Source: Rhodoferax ferrireducens T118 (GTDB lineage Bacteria > Pseudomonadota > Gammaproteobacteria > Burkholderiales > Burkholderiaceae_C). From it: a stretch of DNA of 64,000 nt. The stretch is taken from the NCBI RefSeq assembly GCF_000013605.1, contig NC_007901.1, positions 62,001 to 126,000 on the forward strand, in the 5' to 3' direction. Below, piece by piece: positions 34,011-43,087 of this stretch. The position numbers and the translations under genes were made by a program. Numbering within the stretch: position 1 is the stretch's first letter; the number at the start of each line of letters is the position of its first letter. The notes below the pieces were generated by a model. That model was not told the origin of the DNA. It saw only the letters and a list, made by a program, of their open reading frames with translations, and ran no database searches.

Positions 34011-34949
34011 ATGAAAACTCGTGAATTACTTGCAGTTAATCTCTTTGGCAGCAAGGATACGCCCCTGGCTCAGTTTTTTAAACTGAGCATCATGGCTGCA
34101 ATGGCAGCGCGTGTCATGGAAGGGGATATGCCCTTGCAGCTGCAGCACGGCGGAACGGCACAGATCGCCTTTTATCCGTGCGAGACTCTTTTGTTCCTTG
34201 TCTGCCCGGCACTGGAGCGCGTTCCCCGTTTGATCGTTAACATCACGCCGCATAGCGCGGTGACCAACCAACCAGCGGAAATTTGCATCGAAGTGGAATT
34301 GGTCGATGTGTACGCACCTTTGATAATCAAGGTCATATTTCCCGACCAAATCTTCGGCATGGAACGCCTGCTCGCTGGATCCGACAAGACCCTCTACCGT
34401 GGCTTCTACTTCAACACCACGCCAGGCGCACCTTACTCAAACCTCTTTTCGGTTCTGAATAGCGTTTCGCTGGGCTTCTCTGTTGGGTTGACGGCGCACC
34501 TACAAGAGGAGAAGGAACTGTTCAAAACGCAGTCGACTGCAAAACAGGCAGACGCCGACGCAGCAACGCGCAGTGATCCCCCAAAGTATGAAGCGGATCA
34601 AGCCGACCAGATGGTCCCATGCGCCTTGTGCAAGTGGCCGGAAGCCACTCACGCGGTGCCTTTCTGTCCCGAGTGCCTGCGCCATGTAGCACCAATGACG
34701 CGCCAAGATGAAATTCAAGCGCAGTTGGCCACACAGGGTCTTCACATGGAGCGCAGCTTGTCTGCCCTCGACGGTGAAGGGCACGCGATCATGGACATCA
34801 GCACGGGGGAGATGGTTGAAGAACCTGCCGCCGCTGTCATTGCGCTGGCCGAAGAATGGTCCGTGCTAGAAGGTATGGACGTGGATGACCCAAGCCTGCT
34901 CAGCGCACCCGCTGCTGTGGCATGGGCCCGTATCAAATCAAAACACTAG
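34011..34949 (+). CDS. Hypothetical protein with zinc-ribbon-like motif, 312 aa
   Basis: ATG at 34011 with AAGGAC 7 nt upstream; earlier in-frame codons lie in the leader. Residues ~1-165 form a mixed domain with no family I know; a linker rich in Asp/Ala follows; CALCKWPEATHAVPFCPECLRH (in part; residues ~202-222) is a CxxC...CxxC zinc-ribbon. The last ~70 residues are acidic. Led by copy 10. Confidence 0.65.
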   Translation: MKTRELLAVNLFGSKDTPLAQFFKLSIMAAMAARVMEGDMPLQLQHGGTAQIAFYPCETLLFLVCPALERVPRLIVNITPHSAVTNQPAEICIEVELVDVYAPLIIKVIFPDQIFGMERLLAGSDKTLYRGFYFNTTPGAPYSNLFSVLNSVSLGFSVGLTAHLQEEKELFKTQSTAKQADADAATRSDPPKYEADQADQMVPCALCKWPEATHAVPFCPECLRHVAPMTRQDEIQAQLATQGLHMERSLSALDGEGHAIMDISTGEMVEEPAAAVIALAEEWSVLEGMDVDDPSLLSAPAAVAWARIKSKH

Positions 34950-35066
34950 CCGCAAGGCTTGCAGCAGCAGTCAACCGCCTTCTTGGCGGCTGGTCGCTGA
35001 AATACTTAACCCGCTGGGACTCGCCCAGTGGGCGTTGTCTCAGTTTTCAAATTTGAGGCAATCACA

Positions 35067-36863
35067 ATGAGAAGAGATCAAATATCTCTGTTCGACCTGC
35101 CGGTGATTACGATTCCTCTTGAGGAACGGGTCGCACGGGCAACGGCGACGATAGCGCGAATCTTCGAAGCCGGCACACCAATTTGCGTAAGTTTTAGTGG
35201 AGGTAAAGATTCAGGAACGTGCGCAGACCTTGTTCTGTGTGCCGCGCGAATGCTTGCTAAGACCACCAGCCATAAACCGCTAGTGATTGTCACGACCGGT
35301 GACACGCTGGTGGAGAACCCGGAAATAACGGCGCACTATCGCAAAGAACTGAAAAAGATGGAGGCATTTGGTAAGCAGCACGGATTTCGTGTCATTACCA
35401 GAATCGCAAAACCTGCACTGCTGTCTACCTGGCAGCTAAAGGTTTTGTCGGGCCGTGGGCTGCCTTCATTCGCAGGCCAAAACACGGACTGCTCTTACGA
35501 TTTGAAAATATCTTCGCAGGTATCCATGAGAAAAAGCGTTTTCAGGGAACTTGCACAAGCCGGACTACCGGAAGCCGTCACGATCCTTGGCACTCGCTTC
35601 GATGAATCAGAAAAACGGTCATTGAACATGCTGCTCAGGGGTGAAAACGACTTTTCTCCGGTCCGCAACAGCGACGGTGATTTGATCTTGGCGCCCATCG
35701 CGGAGTGGGAAACTGACACTGTGTTTGAATATCTAGGCACCAGGACAGTCGGTGAGTCCTCCTATTCTGACTTTCGTGACACGCTGCGCATTTACGCCCA
35801 TGCCGAAGGGCAAAGTTGCGCTATCGTCGCGTCGGTCATTCAAGACGGCATGGCCAAGCGGAAAAAGGGCGGCTGTGGCACGCGAACCGGTTGCTGGGTG
35901 TGTCAGCAGGCAGAGGACAAGTCGCTTGCCAATATGGTCGCATACGATCCGATGTACGAGTATGCGGCGGGCTTGAACAAGCTGAACGTTTTCATCCGAA
36001 ACACGCGCTACGACCTTACGCGACGCCACTGGATCGGCAGGACAATCAAGGCGGGCTTCATCGCCATTGAGCCTGACACCTACTCACCAGCGATGGTGCG
36101 CGAGATCTACCGCTACATGATCCAGTTGCAGCACGACGAAGCGGTGCGAGCTCGGCGGGCCGGACAGCATCCGAAATTCACAATCTTCTCCGACGAAATG
36201 ATTCTCGCGCTCGATGCGTACTGGTCGCTCAATGGCATGGCCAGGCCGTTCACTGCATGGGCTGATGCGGACGATATTCGCAGCGACAGAGTGCGTTACG
36301 ACATTCCAGAGGTCGATCTCGTGCCCAGGCATGACATGCCACCGGCGATGTTCCTGCACGTGGGAACGCAATGGGATGATTCCCTGCCGACATCGGAGAT
36401 TTCCGGGCTTCGGGACTCCTATATGGAGTCGTTGCTGGAGATAAGCGCCTGCGGTCCAAGTATCAAGGAAACAAGAAGCGGTAATCTGATCTGGGACCTG
36501 GAAACAGAGTCCTCCTTCAAGGTTGATTCGGAATCTACGGCCATGATCATGGACTTCGAAATGGATCGACTGCTGGAACAACACCGGCAGGGCGTCGGGT
36601 CGGCCCTGCCGGGATCGATCACGCATGGCTACAAATGGTATTTGATGTACGGAGCTATCCAGCTAAACGCAGCGCAAACCGCGAAGCATGACGAGATTTT
36701 GCGGCGCACCGCTTTCAAAGATAGTCTGGGCCTGTGCCTGGACTACGACCTGGCAGACGTGCTCAAACGGTCGGTGCGGTACTGTGATCTGCCCGATGAT
36801 GCGCGCCAGGCCTGGTCCAGGAAGGCTACAACATCTTCCGCGCAAACTGACTTGATATGGTGA
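35067..36863 (+). CDS. PP-loop PAPS-reductase / DndC-like enzyme, 598 aa
   Basis: PP-loop SGGKDS at 44-49; cysteines C270, C276 and C279 (CGTRTGCWVCQQ) plus C157 in AGQNTDCSYDLK are placed like the Fe-S ligands of DndC. Longer than DndC (~500), with a C-terminal extension of ~150 residues. DndC adenylates and sulfurates the DNA backbone together with DndB/D/E, none of which are present here. The stand-alone form suggests another nucleic-acid or small-molecule modification. TTGAGG lies before ATG at 35067; an ACCCGCTGGG/CCCAGTGGGC hairpin lies in the leader. Confidence 0.75.
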   Translation: MRRDQISLFDLPVITIPLEERVARATATIARIFEAGTPICVSFSGGKDSGTCADLVLCAARMLAKTTSHKPLVIVTTGDTLVENPEITAHYRKELKKMEAFGKQHGFRVITRIAKPALLSTWQLKVLSGRGLPSFAGQNTDCSYDLKISSQVSMRKSVFRELAQAGLPEAVTILGTRFDESEKRSLNMLLRGENDFSPVRNSDGDLILAPIAEWETDTVFEYLGTRTVGESSYSDFRDTLRIYAHAEGQSCAIVASVIQDGMAKRKKGGCGTRTGCWVCQQAEDKSLANMVAYDPMYEYAAGLNKLNVFIRNTRYDLTRRHWIGRTIKAGFIAIEPDTYSPAMVREIYRYMIQLQHDEAVRARRAGQHPKFTIFSDEMILALDAYWSLNGMARPFTAWADADDIRSDRVRYDIPEVDLVPRHDMPPAMFLHVGTQWDDSLPTSEISGLRDSYMESLLEISACGPSIKETRSGNLIWDLETESSFKVDSESTAMIMDFEMDRLLEQHRQGVGSALPGSITHGYKWYLMYGAIQLNAAQTAKHDEILRRTAFKDSLGLCLDYDLADVLKRSVRYCDLPDDARQAWSRKATTSSAQTDLIW

Positions 36864-36908
36864 AACCAGTTGGGTCACTGAGATATTGCTTGGCATATTT
36901 TCAAAATT

Positions 36909-36954
36909 AAACCCCCGGAGGCTGACCCATAAAGTCGGCTTCCGGGGGTTTTTT
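36909..36954 (+). terminator. Terminator after gene 35067
   Basis: AACCCCCGGA..GCTGAC and GTCGGCT-TCCGGGGGTT form a long stem followed by TTTTTT. Confidence 0.9.
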
Positions 36955-37085
36955 ATTTGGGGCTAACGCTGAGTTACGGGATAGGCAAGTCAATGGTCAG
37001 GAACCCGCCGCGAGATTCATAAATTCATGACAAATCAACTGGAACCATTAAAGCCCGGCAGGATTCCTGGCACGATCGGCGGTCG

Positions 37086-37469
37086 CTAATTGACTTCCTC
37101 ACCGGACTGAAGTTCAACGGTCTCGTGGCTGAATGTTGGCCGCGCCATCGGGAGCGGCAACTCACGCAATCCCAGATGTCCTACGGCCAGAGATTGCGCT
37201 TTGTCGACCGAAATCGCCAGTGGAATCGCCTTGACGACCTCCGCATCAAATGAGCCAGCTAGCGTTGAAACGAAAAACTTATCGAGGTCTTGAACTTCGA
37301 GCCAATCCTCGGGGTATTCACCGAAACAGGTATCCCTAACCCGGTACACCTCAACGCCGAAGCGCTCACACAGAAGCTGGTCACTCACTTCGTCGCCCAA
37401 AAGTTCTTGAAATACTCGCATGTCCCAAATGATCTTAGAAATGGCAGTTGGATACGCCAAAAAACCCAT
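37086..37469 (-). CDS. Hypothetical protein, 127 aa
   Basis: ATG at 37469 preferred over a TTG 21 codons upstream; GGCGAG is a modest site. Acidic, soluble. No family recognised. It is divergent from gene 37566 with under 100 bp between. Confidence 0.5.
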   Translation of the reverse strand: MGFLAYPTAISKIIWDMRVFQELLGDEVSDQLLCERFGVEVYRVRDTCFGEYPEDWLEVQDLDKFFVSTLAGSFDAEVVKAIPLAISVDKAQSLAVGHLGLRELPLPMARPTFSHETVELQSGEEVN

Positions 37470-37565
37470 CAAAAACTCGCCGCAATTCTGATTTAGGGCG
37501 ATATGGCGGGAATAAACACAAATCTGAACCAAAATGCTGCTGAGTTGTGAACTAAGGATTGAAAA

Positions 37566-38738
37566 ATGTCGGGACTTGGACTACCGGGCACGAGTATTGA
37601 TGAACTGCCCATTGAGCAGCGCCGTCAGGTATTGCTGGACCTAGCCCGTCTTGATGACCCCATTCTGTCAATGATTGGCGGTGAACCGGGAGACTCCCCT
37701 GTTTATGTCGTGGACACGGTCTTTGACCTTGCGGCTGGTACGGAGGACGAGTCGTTAAAGGCATACGCCCGCAGTAGTTCGCTCGATGTTGCTGATCCGA
37801 TTGAAGTAAGGGCCGACCCCCAGAGCGTGCACTGGGAAGTGCAAATGAGCACCTTTGGATCTTCACCGACTGTCCTGGCCATCGGCCATACACGTGACGA
37901 GGCCCTGGTTCGCATGCGCCAAGCGTTACGCGACCTGTGCGGCGATCGCGTCGTGGAAATAAAGGCCTGGGCCGAGGTTCAAAACGCCGGTTCGTTGGAA
38001 GAACTTGTACTTGCACCCACTGTGGTGGCCAAGAAAGTTCTAAGTGCCTTTGTAACGTGTGAGCGAGTAGAGTTGTTGCCCCTTCCCCTGGCCAAAGACA
38101 TCGCGCTCTTGCGGGCCGACCTACGCCCACGAAAGCTCAGGCGAAAGATCTCCTATACGTTGCTCAATGAACCGCAGGGGTTGGGCAGCCAGTCCAATGG
38201 CCTGCTTATTAGGGATTGGAATATTTCCGTTCTGCATGATGAGGGTGCGCGCTACGCCAACCACCATGACCTGATCGCTGCCTTGCGACTTGGATTGAAC
38301 ATCGAAGATATTCAGCCATGGCCCTGTGACACCGCGCACAAGTTCCTGCTCGCCGCCGAACTGAGGGCCATCATGCGCTCGCGCGGGTACGTTGAAATTA
38401 CGGACTTTGATCCAAGCGCCATGGTTTACCTTCGGGTCTCATTGCCCGAGTTTTCGAGCGAAGTCACCGGGGAAGACGTAAAGCGCCACATACCGCACAA
38501 GCTGCAGGAAAAGCCGGTATGGCCTCCGCGTGAGAGCGAAAAACAGCGCGTCGTTATTGTTTTGGATCGCGCCCGGTTGGCTTTCGAAGAAGAGCCGGAA
38601 TGGGAGACGGTCTCCATTCGCAGCCTCCAAGAGTGCACAGGCCGCCTATGGGTCGAAACGAACGGACCCACTGAACGCAAGAAAAAGGCACCGATCAAAA
38701 AGCCAAAGCGCACCAAAGTGAAGACCCCGTCAAACTGA
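37566..38738 (+). CDS. Hypothetical protein with Lys-rich tail, 390 aa
   Basis: ATG at 37566. Residues ~85-125 (VHWEVQMSTFGSSPTVLAIGHTRDEALVRMRQALRD, in part) resemble a small alpha/beta domain. The last ~25 residues are very basic (RKKKAPIKKPKRTKVKTP) and could bind nucleic acid. No family recognised. Confidence 0.6.
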   Translation: MSGLGLPGTSIDELPIEQRRQVLLDLARLDDPILSMIGGEPGDSPVYVVDTVFDLAAGTEDESLKAYARSSSLDVADPIEVRADPQSVHWEVQMSTFGSSPTVLAIGHTRDEALVRMRQALRDLCGDRVVEIKAWAEVQNAGSLEELVLAPTVVAKKVLSAFVTCERVELLPLPLAKDIALLRADLRPRKLRRKISYTLLNEPQGLGSQSNGLLIRDWNISVLHDEGARYANHHDLIAALRLGLNIEDIQPWPCDTAHKFLLAAELRAIMRSRGYVEITDFDPSAMVYLRVSLPEFSSEVTGEDVKRHIPHKLQEKPVWPPRESEKQRVVIVLDRARLAFEEEPEWETVSIRSLQECTGRLWVETNGPTERKKKAPIKKPKRTKVKTPSN

Positions 38739-38833
38739 CCTTCGCCTGAATATGGCAGCAACAAGTCCCGCGGGTTTGATCGGTGAGGTAGTTTGTTCGT
38801 CTCTGTTAATTATTTAGAAAGCGAGAGTCCGGC

Positions 38834-39064
38834 ATGAGCAATGCAGATCGCGTTATTGTTTCTGGCGTTGAGATGCCTATCCATGTCACGCTTCCAGATG
38901 GGGCAGTCGACCATCAAGGGACCGCCATCGTTGAAGATGGTCATTTGTTTTTGCGGGGGTCCCCACAATTTTCTGATTGCCCAACCTATGCCGTTTATGC
39001 CCCTGGCCGGTGGCTGTCGGCGGTGGTGGACAAAGACCTTAAGAAAGAAGTTCAAAATGGTTGA
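38834..39064 (+). CDS. Hypothetical protein, 76 aa
   Basis: ATG at 38834 with GAGAG upstream. Beta-rich (VIVSGVEMPIHVTLPDGAVD). Overlaps the methyltransferase start by 8 nt, so the two are coupled. Confidence 0.6.
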   Translation: MSNADRVIVSGVEMPIHVTLPDGAVDHQGTAIVEDGHLFLRGSPQFSDCPTYAVYAPGRWLSAVVDKDLKKEVQNG

Positions 39065-39740
39065 CGTTTCTGCCGGTACTGCCGGACTGGTCAGAACGTC
39101 GTGTGGCGAACAAGCTCCAGAGGTGGAAGACTGTATTGTTCGAGGTGCAACGGTAGTTGATTGCGGTTGCTATGGGTGGAGATTGGCGGCGCACTGCACC
39201 CGTGCCGAGGCCCGTCTCATTGGGGTGGACCAACTCGAACCGCCAGGAAGGCCTGTCGGGACCGCGTTCGCCTGCATTCATGGGTTGGCCATTGATCTTG
39301 ACGACGATGTTGCCGACGTGGTTGTTGCCAGCCATATTCTTGAGCATGTTCAGGAGCCGACCGTTTTTATGCTTGAATTGATGCGTATTACGAAGCCTGG
39401 CGGCGTCATTTGGATTGAAGCGCCAAGCGAGTTGTCCGCATTGATAAATGCGTCCAGCGACTCTGAAGATCACAGTTTTTTAAGCTTTTGGGACGATCCA
39501 ACGCATGTTCGCCCTTGGACACCCGGCGCGCTGTACCGACTTGCGTTAAGTTGTCAGTGTGTGCCTGTCGCGATCAGCAGATGTAACGCAGGTGGCATTC
39601 CTTCATCAAGAATGGTTGGCCGAAAACCGATGGGGTTGTCGGGTTTGCCATCAACGCGGTATGTCAGCTTGCGCGATGTAGAGCCCGGTCTTTCAAACGC
39701 GTGGCACCACGTTTGGGGCAGCAAAAACTGGTGTTCTTGA
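39057..39740 (+). CDS. Class I SAM-dependent methyltransferase, 227 aa
   Basis: Rossmann SAM-binding pattern: VVDCGCYGWRLAAHC (~30-45, motif I), ARLIGVDQLEP (motif II), VADVVVASHILEHV (motif IV region) and MRITKPGGVIWIEAP (post-motif). The LEHV..P..F..EL.R..KPGG run is typical of methyltransferase_11-type enzymes acting on small molecules or sugars. Substrate unknown. AAGAAAGAAG upstream; coupled to the small gene before it. Confidence 0.75.
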   Translation: MVDVSAGTAGLVRTSCGEQAPEVEDCIVRGATVVDCGCYGWRLAAHCTRAEARLIGVDQLEPPGRPVGTAFACIHGLAIDLDDDVADVVVASHILEHVQEPTVFMLELMRITKPGGVIWIEAPSELSALINASSDSEDHSFLSFWDDPTHVRPWTPGALYRLALSCQCVPVAISRCNAGGIPSSRMVGRKPMGLSGLPSTRYVSLRDVEPGLSNAWHHVWGSKNWCS

Positions 39741-39800
39741 CGTCCGCGTTCGCCTTCGTCGGTGTGCGAATGTGAAAACAAGTGATCGCCCGCAATTAGC

Positions 39801-40436
39801 TCATGGGAAGAATTGCCGTATATCCGCAAAGGCATCGGTTCCATAGGTCAATGCGGCAAACGCATGCCCGACGGGCCGCGCGCTGATTTGCGGGACGGGT
39901 AGCGACTGGGGGTCATCTCCAAGACTAAGTGACATATTTTCGAAGCTGCATGCCATTGCGTCTTTGTCTAGCACGAGCAAATCGCGACAGACAAAAGGGC
40001 GAATTTCATAAATGGTGCACCGTTTATTGGTCAAAAATGGGCATGGTGTTTCCTGTTTGCCTAGTTGGTGGGCCGGCGTCGTGTGCCTCCCCTGGCGAAG
40101 CTCGACGGCCTTTCTTCCGGTGAACTCGGCTATCCGTTTGGCTTCAATCCCGGCAATCTCGACTTGCATGTGGCAGCAGTAATCGCAACCTTCCTTACAT
40201 GCCGCCTCAGGGGCCTTGAGTTCGTTGGTCATGTCCAGCAGCGAGTACAGTTTTGCCAGCTTGCTGCGCTTCGATGAGGCTTCAACCATCACCCCACGAA
40301 GGCCCTGGTCCATCTTGGCCTTCCACTCTGGCGTCATGGCGGCGTCAATGCGCTGGTGTCGCGCGTGCCAATCATTGTTTTCTTTGCGATCAGCCAGGTG
40401 CCGCAATACTTCTGGGTTGATGTCTGCGATGTTCAT
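39801..40436 (-). CDS. YkgJ-family cysteine cluster protein, 211 aa
   Basis: Cysteines C80, C84, C87 and C88 (CKEGCDYCC), then CPFLTNKRCTIYEIRPFVCRD, match the YkgJ/UPF0153 Zn- or Fe-chelating family, though a direct function is not known. The N-terminal ~70 residues are an added helical part. ATG at 40436; starts 20 bp after the larger gene upstream ends, so probably one operon with it. Confidence 0.8.
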   Translation of the reverse strand: MNIADINPEVLRHLADRKENNDWHARHQRIDAAMTPEWKAKMDQGLRGVMVEASSKRSKLAKLYSLLDMTNELKAPEAACKEGCDYCCHMQVEIAGIEAKRIAEFTGRKAVELRQGRHTTPAHQLGKQETPCPFLTNKRCTIYEIRPFVCRDLLVLDKDAMACSFENMSLSLGDDPQSLPVPQISARPVGHAFAALTYGTDAFADIRQFFP

Positions 40437-40456
40437 TTTCTTGCCTTTAGTTCGGA

Positions 40457-41698
40457 TCAGACGCAATTTTGTTCGATGGTGGGCGCCCATTTGCCGGAAA
40501 CTCGCAGTCCATCCGCGGCAGCTGTAATGAACAGGGGACTGCGCGTGTGATGAGTATTCCAAACCGGAGCTTCTGAACTGAGTTCACCCGTGACCACCAC
40601 GGACTCGGTTCCAAAGTGAAGCATGCCGGGGAGGCAATTCCGATTTTCGGTACTGCAATACAGGAACGGCCGAATCGCGCGATCGTTAATAAAGGCACTG
40701 TAGTACATGGAGCGGATGAGTGAGGCAATTACAACCGAAACTGGTTTGTTTTCATCAAAAAGTACAACGGTGGGACGGTGGAGGCTTTCGTGGCGAAGCA
40801 AAATCCCAACGCTAGAAATGACCTTTTCCACTCCTTTGATTAGTTCAGCAAACCGGTCCACCTCGTCTTTAGGAAAACCTTGCGAGTCCTTTTCGAAATA
40901 CTTATGAATGTAGTGTTGCGTTTGCGCCTCTGCCCCCTCAAACTGCGCAACATTTACCAACTTTGGATTCTGAATTGCACCGGCGGCCTGGCACAGCACG
41001 TAGCCGTCGCAATCATCGATGCGTTCCTTGTTGCGAATGTGCCCGTATCCTTGAAGCAGTTCTTCGAAGTTCTCCAGCAGTTTGCAGTCTTCCAGAACTT
41101 TTCTGTCCACAGCCGACAGTCCGGCCGCAACCGCATCGCGCCAATCGCGTGCGGTCGCCGTAAGTGCAAGGGGGACGCTGATCTCACGGGTATCGATGAC
41201 TCGGAATCTTTGAAAAATGTCTGCCACACCGAGATCCTTGGCGGCGGTCCAGATCGGCGTTTTTTGCAACGTGTCCGCAGTGGTGTCAATGGCGATGATG
41301 CCAGGGACCTTACGAGCGGAAATCTGTTCAATCCATAGACACACGGCTGGATATGCCGCGTACTCGACCTCGCCCAGCACAACGACCGGCCGTATCTGAG
41401 ACATCTCTGCGTCGGTTTGCCACAGTGCATGTAGATATGCCTCATGGCGTGCGTTTCGCGAGTGGATATGCCATGCCGGCAAAGAGCGATCCTGTCCGAC
41501 ATTATTTGAGAGGTTTTGCACCTCCGTCCAGTTCCGGAAACCATTGGCAACGGCGACCGCTTCCCTGATGGTTTCCAATGGATACGTGGTGCCAAAGACG
41601 GCGCCAGATCCCTTGTGCAAGCGCTTTGTCTGGGATTTCAGATTGGTGATTTGATTTCGAACGGCCGCAGATAGGGCCTTCAGGAACGAGATGTCCAT
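40457..41698 (-). CDS. Hypothetical protein, 413 aa
   Basis: GGAG 5 nt before ATG at 41698. The N-terminus has IREAVAVANGFRNWTEVQNL (~45-64), a short helix-turn motif seen at the start of several plasmid proteins labelled glyoxalase-related. The rest is an alpha/beta protein with VVVLGEVEYAAYPAVCLWIEQ and IIAIDTTADTL. I cannot assign a function. Confidence 0.6.
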   Translation of the reverse strand: MDISFLKALSAAVRNQITNLKSQTKRLHKGSGAVFGTTYPLETIREAVAVANGFRNWTEVQNLSNNVGQDRSLPAWHIHSRNARHEAYLHALWQTDAEMSQIRPVVVLGEVEYAAYPAVCLWIEQISARKVPGIIAIDTTADTLQKTPIWTAAKDLGVADIFQRFRVIDTREISVPLALTATARDWRDAVAAGLSAVDRKVLEDCKLLENFEELLQGYGHIRNKERIDDCDGYVLCQAAGAIQNPKLVNVAQFEGAEAQTQHYIHKYFEKDSQGFPKDEVDRFAELIKGVEKVISSVGILLRHESLHRPTVVLFDENKPVSVVIASLIRSMYYSAFINDRAIRPFLYCSTENRNCLPGMLHFGTESVVVTGELSSEAPVWNTHHTRSPLFITAAADGLRVSGKWAPTIEQNCV

Positions 41699-41800
41699 GG
41701 TTTCTCCAGTGTTGACTTGCAATTGCAAATCGTCAGGGTTAATTACGTCTTCCCATTTCCCATCCGGGCTGCCGGGTCAGCAGTGGTCAAATGATAACGT

Positions 41801-41821
41801 ATCGTTGATCGTTGATCGTTG
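41801..41821. repeat. Three tandem copies of ATCGTTG
   Basis: Exact 7-bp tandem repeat, directly preceded by GATAACGT. It lies between the leftward gene starting at 41698 and the rightward -10 box at 41859, so it may be an operator for one or both. Confidence 0.5.
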
Positions 41822-41858
41822 TTTGGCACGGATTGGGTCACGGCGTGGTGTTTATGGC

Positions 41859-41864
41859 TATACT
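41859..41864 (+). promoter_or_regulatory. -10 box TATACT
   Basis: GGCTATACTGACGG; same motif and spacing to the leader hairpin (29 nt) as at 33638 (27 nt). Confidence 0.6.
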
Positions 41865-41893
41865 GACGGGACTTTGTGCCTTCGCGCGCAATT

Positions 41894-41918
41894 CGTTGGC
41901 CTAGAGTCAGCATTTCAA
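41894..41918 (+). promoter_or_regulatory. Recurrent leader hairpin element, copy 11
   Basis: GTTGGC pairs with GTCAGC (with G-U pairs) around CTAGA, then ATTTCAA. Followed by the second hairpin CCGGGA-CCTT-TCCCGG at ~41935-41950, then AGGAG and the small gene at 41989. Confidence 0.8.
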
Positions 41919-41988
41919 ACATTTCAACCCCACCGGGACCTTTCCCGGCAGAGCTGGGTTGGTCCTGGTCAAAGATCAGGAGATACAA

Positions 41989-42156
41989 ATGTCAATTCTC
42001 GACCAAATGGTGGCGGTGACCCTTCGGTGCAAAGGCATCGACTTCACTCAAGTCACGCGTGACCGCGCTGTTTCCTTCGTCAAATCCTTGTGCCCAGGGA
42101 TGACGCCGGACCAGCAGGACGTGGTCATCAAAAACGTGCTGGGCAACCCGCACTGA
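41989..42156 (+). CDS. Small hypothetical protein, 55 aa
   Basis: AGGAG 7 nt before ATG at 41989. A complete unit: TATACT promoter, leader copy 11, gene, hairpin at 42168-42195. MSILDQMVAVTLRCKGIDFT... is predicted helical and soluble. No family recognised. Confidence 0.65.
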   Translation: MSILDQMVAVTLRCKGIDFTQVTRDRAVSFVKSLCPGMTPDQQDVVIKNVLGNPH

Positions 42157-42167
42157 AACCCAAAACA

Positions 42168-42195
42168 GATCCACCAGCCGTTCGGCTGGTGGATC
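42168..42195 (+). terminator. Hairpin, perfect 12-bp stem
   Basis: GATCCACCAGCC-GTTC-GGCTGGTGGATC; no T-run follows. Confidence 0.6.
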
Positions 42196-42272
42196 ATCAA
42201 CCAATTGCTTGCATAGGTGTCAATGTCCCGTTGGGACGCATCACCTTCAGGCAAAAACAGGAGAAATACAAC

Positions 42273-42752
42273 ATGAGCGGAATCACCATTCTGAGCGCCG
42301 AGGCTGCTTGGGCCAAAACTTGTCAGAACCAAGGGTGGAATGACCAATCCAAAATTGTTCACCTCGAAGGCTTCATTCGTGAAATGAGTCTTTTCGAGAA
42401 ATTTGAAACCTATTTCACCCGCGCGGCCTGTCAGGAAAACGAGGACTGTGCGGTAGCCAGAAGGGCCGCGAGTGATGCTCGGCCAATTGCTGGCGATCCA
42501 CGGCTTGTCGTGCTCGAACGCTTGGGCTATGACGTTGACACCGACGACGATCAACCTGGCAAATGGATCTGGACCTCTTCAACTGATGGGTGCGACAGTT
42601 CATTCGAGACCGCCCAAGCCGCCCTTGATGGCGCATGGGCCGATGCGGTTCGCGTGACTTGGAGCCTGCTCGATATGCCTGTCGAACAGTGGGCGGCCCT
42701 GAGCCTTGAGCAACAAATCGAAGCAGTGGACAAACCATTTCCAGTGGATTGA
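42273..42752 (+). CDS. Hypothetical acidic protein, 159 aa
   Basis: CAGGAG 9 nt before ATG at 42273. Acidic, soluble, Trp-rich in the C-terminal half (GKWIWTSSTDG, VTWSLLDMPVEQWAAL). No family recognised. Its leader has GCATAGGTGTCAA, a possible degenerate leader-element tail. Confidence 0.6.
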   Translation: MSGITILSAEAAWAKTCQNQGWNDQSKIVHLEGFIREMSLFEKFETYFTRAACQENEDCAVARRAASDARPIAGDPRLVVLERLGYDVDTDDDQPGKWIWTSSTDGCDSSFETAQAALDGAWADAVRVTWSLLDMPVEQWAALSLEQQIEAVDKPFPVD

Positions 42753-42900
42753 TCGAAACCACATCACTTGCCATCCAGCCGCAGGGCTGGGTGGTCTAAA
42801 TCCCCTGTCCGAGATGCACCGTCCCGCTGGGCCGGAAGTTTTCAGGGCTAGGGCGCAAGCTTGGGAGGCCGTACCGCATTCTGCTTTTTCAAAACCATCG

Positions 42901-42935
42901 ACCCCCGGTTGCCTCAGTTGGCATCCGGGGGTTTT
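42901..42935 (+). terminator. Terminator downstream of gene 42273
   Basis: ACCCCCGG-TTGCC and GGCATCCGGGGGT form a stem followed by TTTTG. Confidence 0.75.
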
Positions 42936-43012
42936 GTCGTTTGGGGCCTTGGACGGATTTTTCTACATTGGATACCACGCCTGCTAAGACGGCGACCCGA
43001 CATTTGGTCTGG

Positions 43013-43035
43013 CACCATCCGGCGAAGTAAAAGTG
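43013..43035 (+). repeat. 23-bp direct repeat, left copy
   Basis: Begins CACCATCCGGCGAAG and ends TAAAAGTG; identical to 45988-46010. Together they bracket umuC, umuD, gene 44926 and the SRAP gene. The sequence after it (GTGACAC...GTGTCAC) is also palindromic. Confidence 0.8.
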
Positions 43036-43087
43036 ACACTGTTTTGCAAGAAATAGTGTGTCACATGCCTTCAGGGCGCAGAGGATG

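Noticed and set aside
23138..36863. A complete DNA phosphorothioation (dnd/ssp) system
   Set aside because: Only DndC-like genes are present; no dndB, dndD, dndE or restriction partners in the window.
38841..39056. Upstream extension of the methyltransferase frame
   Set aside because: It overlaps the small gene 38834-39064 in another frame and reads as Cys/Trp-rich nonsense; ATG at 39057 is better placed.
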